Positions 21,399 to 35,000 of a DNA stretch of 64,000 nucleotides are shown here, one piece after another. Under the pieces are notes generated by a model that was given only the letters and a program-made list of their open reading frames with translations, made no database searches and was not told the origin of the DNA. Source of the stretch: Panonychus citri (Eukaryota > Arthropoda > Arachnida > Trombidiformes > Tetranychidae). A program made the position numbers and the translations under genes. Within the stretch, counting starts at the first letter, position 1. Each line of letters begins with the position of its first letter. The stretch spans positions 2,294,001 through 2,358,000 of the forward strand of contig NW_026515545.1 in NCBI RefSeq assembly GCF_014898815.1, in the 5' to 3' direction.

Positions 21399-24127
21399 AT
21401 GTTTGGAACACCTCAAACCTCAACCACAGCCCCATTTAATGCACCATCAACATCTCAAACATCATTTGGATTTGGTGCAAGTCCCAATAGGATGCAGTCC
21501 ACTTTTGGTCAACCCGCTGCATTTACAGCTAATCGACCTGCTCAAACCACTGGATTTGGCGTTGGACCTTCAACAAGCTCTGGACTATTTGGAGCACAAA
21601 CATCAACTACTCCTTTCTTTGGTACTCAACCAACAACCCAAACAACACCATTTGGAGTAACAACTACAGGTAAATATTTATAGAAATTTCATCTCTCTCT
21701 CTCTCTCTCATCACATTTCGAATTATTATCATCAATGTATATTAATTCTTTATTCTCTTCTTTATTTACATATTTACCTCTTGTAGCTACATCACCTTTC
21801 GGAGGAGCTACATCAACATCTTTATTTGGTGGTACAAATACTGCCCAAACTAGTACACAATCGCTGTTTGGACAAAGTTCCTTCTCAAATACTACTCCAT
21901 TCAGTGCAGCTACTGGAACAAATACCATGCAAGCTGTTGGTACAACCGTTAAATTCAGTCCATTGATTGGTAGTGATACAATGTTAAAGAATAACATAAA
22001 CACAACAATTAGCACTCGCCATCAATGTATCACAGCAATGAAAGAATATGAAACAAAATCAATGGAAGAGCTTCGATGGGAAGATTATCAAGCTAATCGT
22101 AAAGGTGGTCAACCTCAAGGAACCACAATGTTTGGTCAACCACAAGCTACAAGTGAGTCTTTGTTTGGTGCTCAACAACAAGCACAACAACAACAGCAAC
22201 AGCAGCAACAACAACAAGCAGCAGCGGCTACAACTCCATTTAGTTCAAGTACTAATTCAATATTTGGTAAACCTTCATTTGGCTCTTCTTCATCTCTCTT
22301 CAACACCTCTACATTTGGAGCTCAACCAGCTAAACCCGCTTTTGGTACACCAGCGACCACAACAACCTTTTCCTTTGGTCCTGTTGCCCAACAACCAGTG
22401 ACCGTTACTTCAGGAGGATCTTTATTCAATGCAACCTCTTCATTCACACCAAATACCAACTTTTTTCAACCTCCAGCGACAAACACTCAACCCAAATCAT
22501 TATTTGGAGCCACCACAACAACAACTCCCTCACTATTTGGTAGTAACACAATGACAACACCAACTCCTTCCCTATTCGGTGCTACTAACACCGCTACTGC
22601 ACCAAAAACAGGCTTTGGACTAACAACCGGCGGAGGACAAACATTTGGACAAACAACTGGTCCGTTCGGGGCGAACACTTTTATGTTCAATTCAACTCCA
22701 TCAACTACAACTTCATCTCTCTTCTCGACTAATTTATCCACTTCTCTTGCAAATACCAATACAATGAACAAACCTACAAATCTCTTCAACTTCAGTAACC
22801 CGATAACTGCACCAACATTTAACACATCAAATCCTACGATGACCAATTTCAATACAGGAAATGTTTTCAACACAGGAAGCTCTAATTTCTTCAACACATC
22901 AAATCCGACTTCATCTTTGTTCACTAATCCTCTTCAACTTGGACAAACCCAAGTACCACCGATGTCATTGCAACAAAGTTTATCCCAGAATATGCCAACT
23001 TCAGAGCTTCTTCTGAGTCGATTACAGCATATGCCTTATGGTGAATCTCCAGTATCACAATCACTATTAAATGCAGCGCAATCACATCCAATCAAATTCT
23101 CAACTGACTCTAAAACATTGTATCAATATAAGGTCAGTCTACGAACAGCAAGTTCACCAAAAGTACCACGAAATGTTGGTACTCCCCAAGTGAATCCATC
23201 GTTTTTATTTGATGGTTTAGATGATGATAAACAAGAAGATGAACCCAAATCAGCAATTGACATTTTTGCCCCTCGACGTAACATTAAACGATTGGTACTT
23301 AAACCCAAAGATTCAACTCTAAATGCATCGATCACCGATTCACCTTCACTTTCAATGACACAAAGAAGTGTTAATGATAAATCAAAAGAAAATGTCGCCG
23401 ATAATACAGTCTCTGAGCTTTTACAACACCATCGAATCCAATTAACAATCAAATCAATACAAATACAAATAGTCCAATTCACCAAACATCACCATCATCA
23501 CTAACAACAACAATTACCCGAAATTCAGTTACCTTTGGTGAAACCTCAATAATGGGCGACAATGTAAACAGTTCCAGTTTACTTAATGTCGCTGATTCCA
23601 GTGGTGATAATAGTTACATTTGTCCATCAACTCCACCACCACCACTTAATTGTCGATTTAAATTGAGTAAATTAGATTATTACACTAAACCAGCATACAA
23701 AGATTTGGACAGATATTACAATGAATCAAATGATACCTGTAAAGTACCAAGTTTAACTATTGGACGTGAAGGTTATGGTGAAATTCATTGGGAAGGAGGA
23801 GTTGATGTAACAGGATTGGATATCGATGAGATTGTTCATATCCGTCGGAAAGAAGTGATTGTTTACCCTGATGATGATCATAAACCTGAGGTGGGTAAAG
23901 GTTTGAACAAAGCGGCTCAGATCACTTTGCATCAAGTTTGGCCTGTTGATAAGACGACACATGAGATAATTAAAGATATTGATAGATTGCGAACCATGAG
24001 ATATGCTGAGAAAATTGAAGCTGCGACTAACAAATTAGGAGCCACTTTCAAAGAATACAGACCTGAATCGGGATCATGGGTATTCTGTGTTAAACATTTC
24101 TCCAAATATCTACTTGAAAATGTTTAA
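21399..24127 (+). CDS. Nup98-like: Nup98-only nucleoporin paralogue (one single-base frameshift)
   Basis: FG nucleoporin of the nuclear pore. Exon 1 is 21399-21669 (MFGTPQTSTT...), intron 21670-21786 (GTAAAT..TTGTAG), exon 2 21787-24127. It shows many GLFG/FG repeats, a GLEBS motif for binding RAE1/Gle2 (TTVKFSPL..TRHQCITAMKEYE, about residues 142-198), a glutamine tract and the autoproteolytic domain ending in HFS. Unlike the neighbour at 31685 it stops eight residues into the post-cleavage part (SKYLLENV), so there is no Nup96. Counting one missing base, the length is 870 aa, with 862 before the cleavage site; human Nup98 is 863. The frameshift is in a T run near 23419 (four T against five in the other copy). 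It could be a real inactivating change, a polymorphism or a consensus error. Yeast Nup116/Nup100 are a comparable Nup98-only arrangement. Confidence 0.85.
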
Positions 24128-25240
24128 TTGTTCACAGAATCGACAGAAAAATAGATCGATTGAACTTTAGTTAATGTTAACATTATCTCGAATCCACTTG
24201 AGGTCTCTCATTAAGGTTCAAGATGAAGCAATTGGTGTACATTAATCATTCGACTCGATTTAATTTCCTCAAATTAACAGTCTAAATAATAGTTATTCGT
24301 ATTGACGTTAACATGTGATCTTTTCGAACCAATAATAATATTATCGAGATGCGATCGCACGTCGACACAATAACGCAACTACAATTATGTTACACGAAAA
24401 TTGTATCTTAGTCTTGTATTATTATTGTTTTATTATCATTAATTATTATTTTCTCCTATTTAATCAATCAAATTATTGTAAATTGAATAAGTGTGTCTAT
24501 ATTTAACTAAACAATGAAATAATATCATCAACAGTAATCATCATTATCTTGTGAATATGATTTAAATTTTGATTAACAATCAAAATCTAAATTGAACATG
24601 AAAAATTTATATCATTTCATTGGTTTTGTTACATTAGTTATTTTCTGATTTCGACTAATTGTCAAACGGAAAATTTAATCAAAAAGATCATCACAATCAT
24701 CACGAATAATTTAATTCTCGTCATTATCAACAATTTAATCCTGATTTTCATTCAATCTCTCTATTCATCAACATGCAAACGACCACTTAATTCATTGATT
24801 TAGATTTTAACAATCAAATCAAAACCTCTGATTCAATTGAATCATCCAAATTATGTAATATTATTGTTTCCTTATAATTATAACAAACAAACAATTTCTT
24901 ATTAATTCAATTAAATGAAAAGTCAAATTAATTATCATTGAAAAATCATTTCATTCAAATTAATCAATTGCAATTTCATTGAAACAACAAAACTTTCGTG
25001 CAAATTTGTTTAATCATTGATACTGAAACTTTCAACTATAAAATGATTAACTAATTGTTGGGAATAAAGAAAACAAGTTAAATTGATATGATACAAATTT
25101 GATTTTATTTTGGATCAAAATAATTAATTGTACACAGAAAACAATTGATAAAATTAGATGAAATTTATGAAATCACAATGAATAAAAAAATGGCTCAATG
25201 AAAATGATGAGTTTTAATAAGAAAAATTCAGCGGACTGAT
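24128..25240. other. AT-rich intergenic DNA
   Basis: Between the convergent ends of the Nup98-only gene and the Gly-rich gene. Contains several AATAAA/ATTAAA-like signals on both strands, consistent with two 3' ends; no coding frame is seen. Confidence 0.6.
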
Positions 25241-26383
25241 TCAATCTCTTCCGCCACCATAGCCGCCTGATCCTCCGCCTCCTAAGTAAAATTAGAAAGT
25301 AAATTAACAAAAAAGGTTGATTAATAAGCATAGAAGATGAAATTAAATTGGATTCGAAATCGGTATTACTTACCCATGGCCATATTTCCCATTCCCCATC
25401 CTCCATCATTTCCACCTCCATATCCTCCACCGGTTCCACCAGCGTGATTGTTACCAGAGTCACCTCCGTAACCACCACCACCACCGCCGCCTGAATTACC
25501 GTTACCTCCGTAATTTGATCCAGAATTACCACCACCATAATTACCTGCAGAGTTACCTCCACCGTAGCCACTATCACCTGATGAACCTCCATATCCACCT
25601 GATGAGCCTCCGTATCCTCCTGAAGAGCCACCATAGTCATTTCCACCACCGGAGGCACCACCATAATCATTTCCTCCTCCACCAGATCCACCATAATCTC
25701 CACCACCCATGGAGCCCATCATACCTCCCCATCCACCATCATCCATGGACATCATATTCATATCTCCATAACCACCCATGTCCATCATGTCCATCATATC
25801 CATACCTCCACCCCAACCAGACATTCCACCGCCACCCATACTCATTCCCCCACCGTAGCTACCGCCACCACCACCTCCCATACTCATTCCTCCACCGTAG
25901 CCGCCACCGCCGCCACCATGACCTCCCATGGACATTCCCATTCCCATACCCATTCCCATACCGTGGCCTCCACCACCACCGCCGCCACCATGGCCTCCCA
26001 TCATGCCCATCATGTGGCTCATCATTCCGCCCATCATACCTTTACCTCCTTTCTTCATCAAATCGATAACGACACTGAACAAAAATAGATCAAAACAATA
26101 AAGAAATTAATGATTATCCAAGAGGAATAATTTTCTTTTTCAACGATCACCATGATTCATCATCAACTACTTACGGAATTGGAATCGGTAATGGGATTGG
26201 TAAAATTCCGAATTTAGGTTTTTTCGATGATTTCATAAGTAATAATAACGCTGCAAGTTTTTTAAGTTTCTTCTTCTTACCAGCGTCAACTTCGTTCCCG
26301 TAGAAAGTTACAAGGCACAATTGAAGAAGCACCAAAGTAAGAAAAAAGATGCTCATCGTTCGAGCGGCATTGGTGACACTCAT
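25241..26383 (-). CDS. Secreted Gly/Met-rich structural-type protein, three exons
   Basis: Minus-strand gene: exon 1 26383-26175, exon 2 26074-25374, exon 3 25281-25241 with consensus donors (GTAAGT) and acceptors (TTCAG, TTAG); phases join exactly to 951 nt, 316 aa. The N-terminus (MSIFFLTLVLLQLCLVTF from the second Met, 26356) is a signal peptide. Then come a basic stretch (AGKKKKLKKLAALLLLMKSS), a proline-isoleucine run (ILPIPLPIPIPVVI), and a long low-complexity part rich in Gly, Met, His and later GGY/GGS/GGN repeats. The end is GSGGYGGGRD. Composition fits an extracellular structural protein such as a cuticle, adhesive or silk-associated glycine-rich protein; the exact function is unknown. 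The Met-rich MGMGMGMGM part is unusual. Start at 26383 or 26356 is undecided. Confidence 0.85.
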
Positions 26384-29300
26384 GATTGAAGAATTGTTTC
26401 CCGTTGGTAAAAAAAAAATGAAAAAGAAAAGAACAATTTGTTTGTTGTTGTTGTTGTTGAGATCAATAGAACAGAACTTTAATAAGTATAATCAATTTAA
26501 TTGAAGATGATGATTAATTCACATTCACAGAATCACTTGGAAACTTTTTCTTTTCCGTTGTTATAATAAGAGTAGAAAAACACTTTACCTGAACCTGCAG
26601 GTAGAAGAAACTGATTCCAAATGAACAGTTCAAGTTAACAGAATGTGAATTGATTTCGATATGACGGAAACTCGAATAAGATGACCGGTTATCTTTATAT
26701 TCTATTACTCTGTGCGTCACAAGTTTCGCTCATCGAATGTACAATCTAGATGGGAATCGATACAGAATAACATGTTATACTCAGAAGAGAGAGGCAGGGG
26801 TGGCCCGTACGATTTTCTTAATCAAATACAGTTACATATTCTTCTTATATAATCAACGCCTCCTCATTATCTTCATCTTCATCTTCATCATCTTCATCAT
26901 CATCCTTTTCTACCTTTCCGTGCTTCCTCTCCTCGCTCTCTCTTTCTCTCTCAAGATACATCATATTATCGGCCTATTTCGAGACAGGTTCTTAAAAAGT
27001 TCTGTTCAAACAATAATTTCCCTTTTAACTTGAGGCTTCTGTCTACCTTTTATTTTCATCCTTCTCTCTCTCTCTCATCCATTCATAAATTTCAATCTAA
27101 CGGTATCTCACCATCTCTTCATCATAATGAAAGGGTCAAATTCAATCTGAATCTCATCATAATCTTGAATTTTAAACTCACTTTCTATTTCGTATTATAA
27201 AATTATTATAAACATTTTTCTGCTTCTTTCATTTTTCACTTTTCAGTTAACAGTTATTTCAATTGAACAAATTATCATGATTATTATTTCATTTATCATA
27301 AATTAATCCATTAATCATTTTCATCTTAATACTTGATAAAAGATTAACTTAGTAATAGATTGTTGTTCCTAATCAAATGTTTACAAGATCATGATGTTGA
27401 GGGAAATTATTGTTATTATTCAGTATTGAAGAAGATTATTAAACAATAGAACCATAGAACGTGGTGATCATTGGATTAGATAATAATACGAATGGTGAGC
27501 TAATTAAAAGATGAAGATTATTACATGATGTTTAAAGTGAGAATTTGATAATGATGAAGATGAAGATGAAGAAGAGTCAAATGGACATATGAGGAAGAGG
27601 AAGAATAAAAGAGTTGGACATAATTAAGTTAATCGTGCGATTGATGAAGAGAAAGTTCGTGATAATTGTTACCAATTCTTTTTCTACCTGAAACTTAATT
27701 TCATCTTCATCTTCTTCTTCTTCTTCTCTTCTTCATCATCATCCTCATCATCTTCTTTACCTCCCTCATCTTGTTTCTTTCAATTTCTTTTCTTCTTTAA
27801 ATTCATGTTTCCTTTTAAACTTTGTTGATACTCTCGAACATGTTTATTGTTGTTGATTTAAAAATACCTTTTTCTTGACCAGTCACTGACCATTCACTGT
27901 GAAGAGAGAAACTGTTGAAAAAGAAAACATCAACTGGTAACCAACATAAATTAAAGATTAATCATTGTAATCAATTCAATGAGGCACATCATCAGCATCA
28001 TCATCATTAAATTGTGAGAGGAAATAAGATGATGATAGAGAAACAAACCAATTATCAATAAATTGACCATCGATGACCATTAGTATCTCAATAAATCAAC
28101 AAACACTCATGATAATCATTTATTAATTGGCTCTTATTGTTGACCAAAAAGTGATGATGATTATCATCAGTTGATAACTGGACAATTGACAATGAAAGAT
28201 GAACAAATTAAAAGATTGACCTTGTCAATTAAATTGCCAATTGATTTGTGTAAATATCAACAAAAAAAAAAGTGATATTATCTTAATCTACACCTTGATT
28301 TAATCACTTATCAACAGATAAACAATTAAAAGATTTGTCAAGTTAATCTATTGATTGATTAATATGATGCAACGAATCGTTGATAATAATAATAATATTA
28401 ATTATCTGTCAACCAGAAATGTTAATCTTGATTAATTATGATAATCTTTATATATAATATTTGATTGACTATTGTTAACATTTTACTATTTTGATTGTTG
28501 ACATTGCTTGATGGTGAAAGGAATAGAATTGAAAATTTATCACTTAATTAAACACGCTACAGTTTATTCAATGATCAAAATTGATTGTTAGTTAATGCAT
28601 ATTTTACAATAACAATCAGTGGTAAAGTTAAAATAATCTAATCAATAACCAGTTACGATTAAATTGTTAATCTAATTTACTTTTTCTTATTGGAAATATA
28701 TTGTTAAGGTTATCAATGAGTTCGGTCAGTTTTTGATAACTCGAGTTGGTCCAGAGAATCGCCGTTCGAACAGGCCACTTTCCGATCAATCTAATTGTAT
28801 ATGATTTTCTTAAAATTAATTGAAATAATCAATTGTAACATAATGCTTCATCCTAATTGTAATCAACTAAATTGTCTACAATTAATAATGTTTGCTGCTG
28901 AATGTTTTTGCTAACTGGTCATCATCAGAATGATAATTGTCCAACTGACCAACATAATATTACATTCAAATTAAATTGTATCTTCACAATTAACATAATG
29001 ATATTTTTTTTATATTATAATAATAATAATAATGGTTGATTAATATGCTGGTTATATAATCATCTTTAATCATGATTACAATGAAAATTTATATCTAAAT
29101 ATAAGTAAATTACCAGGAAGAAGTTATCAAAACCTATCAGGGTTATACTTGAAATGATTAAACAAAAAGTTTTATCATTAATCATATGATTAAGGATTAA
29201 TCATTGTAGGTTGATTGAGAGATTAAGATGTAACATTTATAATAATGTTAATTAGAATGAGAAAAATTGATTTAGTTAAGGATTTGCTACGGAAATCATA

Positions 29301-31684
29301 TCGATAGTAATCAATTTAATTCAATCTGTCAGAAATGGTAACAATTTGATTTGGAAACTTTAATTCACAATCAATATAAATATAAATTCATATTATTTAA
29401 CTTTAATCAATTCTTGACATTTTCAATTGTATTTATATTATATATCTTAAATTGTAATATATGATGTCTACTTTAGTCTGATAACAATTACTAAATTGTA
29501 ATTGACAATTACCAGGAAGCTTTTGCTACCCCACTCACAATTTAATCATCAAATTGTTTCAATTGCTGTTATATTAATTAGTTAATTCATCATTAAGATT
29601 GACCAATTTATTATTTTGTTTGATTTTACTTTCAATTTAATGAATGAATTAATTAGTTGAATTTACTATTAGTAAATTAAGTAATTAATGTGATAGTTTT
29701 GTTCTAGATTGAGTAAAGAGTTAATTAGTTGCTGATTATGAGAATGTAATAATTTCTCAAGAAAAAGAAAACTGGATTAACTTAATTGTTACGGTAACAA
29801 TGATGGAAAAATAGTTAATTGTATGCGACAATTTATTAATCTTTTCACTGTTCATCCTTTTTTTTTCATTACAATTAAATTGTTATTACTTAAAGAAATG
29901 TGATAATTAACTTATTATTATTATGAAGATGATGATGATTAGATTTGATTATGTTGATGGAATTGACTAATTTGAATGACAATTTAAATTTCGGGAAAGA
30001 AAAAGTTAATTCATCAAGTTGATTAGTTAATTGAAATGAATCTTTTATCATGATTCAGTTGAATTGTAAGGAAAAATTCATAAATAGATTTTGATTATTG
30101 ATTAATTTGATTGTATTAATTTTCTGATTCTTCATAAATTGGTCAATTAAATCATCTTGAGTTTTAAGATTAATTGTAAGTGTTAATAGATTTTGTCAGA
30201 AGAGTTGAATTAATATTAAATTATTTAGATTGTTAGTTAATAATACAAACACAACGCCTTTCAATTAACTTGATTTCAGATCAAATTTAATTGTATAACT
30301 ATTAAGTGTTAACTTAATCACGTAAATAAATTGTTATCCATTGTTTAAATAGCGATGATTAAAACCCGTTTCCAATTTGAATTATATATATTTAATCACT
30401 GAATTAAATATCATTAATTTGTTAATATTAACGTGGGATTTGATCATTTAAATCACTTTTAAATAGCTGAAGTAGTTAATTGTTGTAAATTGTTATACAT
30501 CATGATTAAGACAGCTTCAAGTTTGTGACTATCTTTGGAGACAATTAATCATTATTATCAACAACAATTGTCTTAATTTTCAATTTGTATATTGATTATT
30601 GTTTATTGATAATGGCCTTTAATCATTCATACTTAATTTACAATCATTATATTAGTTAATTAACTTTATTTAATTTATTTTGATTGTGATTTTGTTTTAC
30701 CTTTAATGGTTTCGTATTCAATTAATATTATTGTGAACAATTTAAATCGTGGTTGACATATCAGATTGTATGTAATTGTATTGTTATAATTTGACAATAA
30801 TCTGTAGTCATTAATCACGATTTGTTAATTGATTAGTTTGATTGATGGTTAATTGTATTAAAAATTCATCATCTCATTCAAATTTTTATTATTACTTTTT
30901 TTTTTGAATTTCAGTTTCAATTGAGAATCACTTTGAAAATTTATTGTTTACTTAATTGTCTTATGTGTTGGTGGAAAATTAAATTATCATATTAGTCTTA
31001 ATTAATGGAAAAAGTAAAAGTTTTCGTCAATTGATTGTAATAATTAAGAAATTACTCTAAGCCGCCGAGAGAAAGTCTAATAATCGGCTTGGAGAAAACG
31101 CGGAATCAAAAGTGCTTCCATCTGGGAGAAAATTCTACTAATAAGAGAATAGATGTTTTTAAAAATTCGGTTTCCATTTTTGTCTTCTTTGTTTATCTAA
31201 TTGGTTTAATTAGTTTTCTTAATTGTTTTTTATTTGATTGTTCTCAAAGTAGAATCAGTTGATTAGTTGGACGCTTTTGTAGATATAACTGTAAGTATAA
31301 TAACTTGACCTTATCAATTTACCGGCTATTCCAAGTTACATTGAAACGGTTTGTTGATTCTTGACTTGTTGAGATATTGCGACTTCATTGGATTGAGCTT
31401 TTTTTTACAATTTATTAATTATTGTATTGGTTGTTGGAATATATTATGATCATGATGAAATGGGGAGGATTTGTTGATATTAATATGGTTAATGGTTGAA
31501 GCTGTTTAATTGTAATTGTGTCATAGTTTAATTGTAGCATGCGTAATATATTAAGGGAAATGAGTTCTCATGTTTCCATGCTTTAAAATTTTCAATTTTG
31601 CGTTTTTATAATTTTACTGTTTCTGTTTCTATATTTTCTAGATTTATATTAATCTTTGTTTGGTTGAATTAATTGTCTTCCATC
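26384..31684. other. AT-rich intergenic DNA upstream of Nup98-Nup96 and the Gly-rich gene
   Basis: About 5.3 kb between divergent genes. The first few hundred bases before 26383 should hold the Gly-rich gene promoter (a CAACAA/TTGTTG repeat near 26441-26459). CTT/ATC-rich tracts occur at 26870-26910 and 27700-27780. The open frame at 26737-27033 is low-complexity read-through of such tracts. No other gene is visible. Confidence 0.6.
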
Positions 31685-31974
31685 ATGTTTGGAACACCTC
31701 AAACCTCAACCACAGCCCCATTTAATGCACCATCAACATCTCAAACATCATTTGGATTTGGTGCAAGTCCCAATAGGATGCAGTCCACTTTTGGTCAACC
31801 CGCTGCATTTACAGCTAATCGACCTGCTCAAACCACTGGATTTGGCGTTGGACCTTCAACAAGCTCTGGACTATTTGGAGCACAAACATCAACTACTCCT
31901 TTCTTTGGTACTCAACCAACAACCCAAACAACACCATTTGGAGTAACAACTACAGGTAAATATTTATAGAAATT

Positions 31975-32009
<35 letters not shown>

Positions 32010-35000
32010 CATTTCGAATTATTATCATCAATGTATATTAATTCTTTATTCTCTTCTTTATTTACATATTTACCTCTTGTAGCTACATCACCTTTCGGAG
32101 GAGCTACATCAACATCTTTATTTGGTGGTACAAATACTGCCCAAACTAGTACACAATCACTGTTTGGACAAAGTTCCTTCTCAAATACCACTCCATTCAG
32201 TGCAGCTACTGGAACAAATACCATGCAAGCTGTTGGTACAACCGTTAAATTCAGTCCATTGATTGGTAGTGATACAATGTTGAAGAATAACATAAACACA
32301 ACAATTAGCACTCGCCATCAATGTATCACAGCAATGAAAGAATATGAAACAAAATCAATGGAAGAGCTTCGATGGGAAGATTATCAAGCTAATCGTAAAG
32401 GTGGTCAACCTCAAGGAACCACAATGTTTGGTCAACCACAAGCTACAAGTGAGTCTTTGTTTGGTGCTCAACAACAAGCACAACAACAACAGCAACAGCA
32501 GCAACAACAACAACAACAAGCAGCAGCGGCTACAACTCCATTTAGTTCAAGTACTAATTCAATCTTTGGTAAACCTTCATTTGGCTCTTCTTCATCTCTC
32601 TTTAACACCTCTACATTTGGAGCTCAACCAGCTAAACCCGCTTTTGGTACACCAGCGACCACAACAACCTTTTCCTTTGGTCCTGTTGCCCAACAACCAG
32701 TGACCGTTACTTCAGGAGGATCTTTATTCAATGCAACCTCTTCATTCACACCAAATACCAACTTTTTTCAACCTCCAGCGACAAACACTCAACCCAAATC
32801 ATTATTTGGAGCCACCACAACAACAACTCCCTCACTATTTGGTAGCAACACAATGACAGCACCGAAAACCGGGTTTGGTCTTCCTACTTCAGGAACATCT
32901 ACTTTCGGTTCAACTGTCCAACCGTTTGGTGCTACTCCTAACACTTTCTCTTTCAACGCAAATCCTTCGACATCAACAACCTCACTTTTCTCTTCAAATC
33001 TTGGAACCACAGTTTCTTCAGCAAATACCAACGCCTTGAATAAGTCATCTAATCTCTTCAACTTTGCCAGTAATACGGGTACAACTTCATTGTTCAATGC
33101 GCCAAATCCTTCAATGACCAATTTTAATACTGGTAACGTTTTCAATACCGGTACTACACCCAATTTCTTTGGTGCCCAAAACACGGGAGTTCAATGTTTT
33201 CGAATCCATTACAACCTGGACAAGCTCAGGTACCACCAATGTCTCTACAGCAAAGTTTATCACAAACAATGCCTACATCAGAATTGTTGATGAATCGATT
33301 GCAAAATATGCCTTATGGTGATTCACCATTCCAGAATTTATCTGCCGTGAATCAGTCTTTGCCTTTGAAATTCTCGACCGATTCAAAAACATTATATCAA
33401 TATAAAGTTAGTCAAAAATCATCAAGTTCACCAAAAGTACCACGAAATGTTGGCACTCCCCAAGTGAATCCATCATTTTTATTTGATGGTTTAGATGATG
33501 ATAAACAAGAAGATGAACCCAAATCAGCAATTGACATTTTTGCCCCTCGACGTAACATTAAACGATTGGTACTTAAACCCAAAGATTCAACTCTAAATGC
33601 ATCGATCACCGATTCACCTTCACTTTCAATGACACAAAGAAGTGTTAATGATAAATCAAAAGAAAATGTCGCCGATAATACAGTCTCTGAGCTTTTTACA
33701 ACACCATCGAATCCAATTAACAATCAAATCAATACAAATACAAATAGTCCAATTCACCAAACATCACCATCATCACTAACAACAACAATTACCCGAAATT
33801 CAGTTACCTTTGGTGAAACCTCAATAATGGGCGACAATGTAAACAGTTCCAGTTTACTTAATGTCGCTGATTCCAGTGGTGATAATAGTTACATTTGTCC
33901 ATCAACTCCACCACCACCACTTAATTGTCGATTTAAATTGAGTAAATTAGATTATTACACTAAACCAGCATACAAAGATTTGGACAGATATTACAATGAA
34001 TCAAATGATACCTGTAAAGTACCAAGTTTAACTATTGGACGTGAAGGTTATGGTGAAATTCATTGGGAAGGAGGAGTTGATGTAACAGGATTGGATATCG
34101 ATGAGATTGTTCATATCCGTCGGAAAGAAGTGATTGTTTACCCTGATGATGATCATAAACCCGAGGTGGGTAAAGGTTTGAACAAAGCGGCTCAGATCAC
34201 TTTGCATCAAGTTTGGCCTGTTGATAAGACGACACATGAGATAATTAAAGATATTGATAGATTGCGAACCATGAGATATGCTGAGAAAATCGAAGCTGCG
34301 ACTAACAAATTAGGAGCCACTTTCAAGGAATACAGACCAGAATCGGGATCATGGGTATTCTGTGTTAAACATTTCTCCAAATATGGCTTAATTGAAGATG
34401 ACGATGACATACCTGACAAAAAAGATCAACCCTTACCTCCACCTCCACCTATCGCTGCTCCTCAACCGCCTGTTGGACGACTTGTCCTTAATAAGCCATC
34501 GCAAACTACTCAGACAAAAGAAGTAGCTACATTTGAATTGCCAGAAATGCAGCCCAGTAAAAGTTTCATGGATCGAACTCAAATTCACGATAAGAGTGGA
34601 TTTAACTTAAGTCATTTAAGCCATTCAACCGGAGCCGGTGGGCTATCAACTGATTTCAAGGATGTTTCAGTTGAAAAGGTGCCAGAAATGTTCACAAGTT
34701 ATTATGATTCAATGAGATTTGCTCTATTCAGTGAGGAAGATGATGGTGATCAAATTTTAGAATCTAATTTCAAACGGCCTAAAAGAACTCCTAACACAGC
34801 GGATGAGAAGAAATCTTTCAAACCCATTATGGAAACTCCTACAAGTTATGTACCCAAGATGCGTTTTGTTAAAAAAAGAGACTTAATCTTGGAACCTGAT
34901 TCTTTTTCCTCTGAAAACAAGCTTAATGCTGAAATTAATTCTGTTTGCCATGCAATGTCACCAAAAGTTAGATTCTTTAATGGTTCTTCAAATTTTACCT

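Noticed and set aside
25515..26069. 184-codon His/Pro-rich plus-strand frame
   Set aside because: Complement of the Gly-rich coding exon; a shadow with no independent support.
26737..27033. 98-codon plus-strand open frame
   Set aside because: Low-complexity Phe/Ile/Leu from CTT/ATC tracts in the upstream region of the Gly-rich gene.
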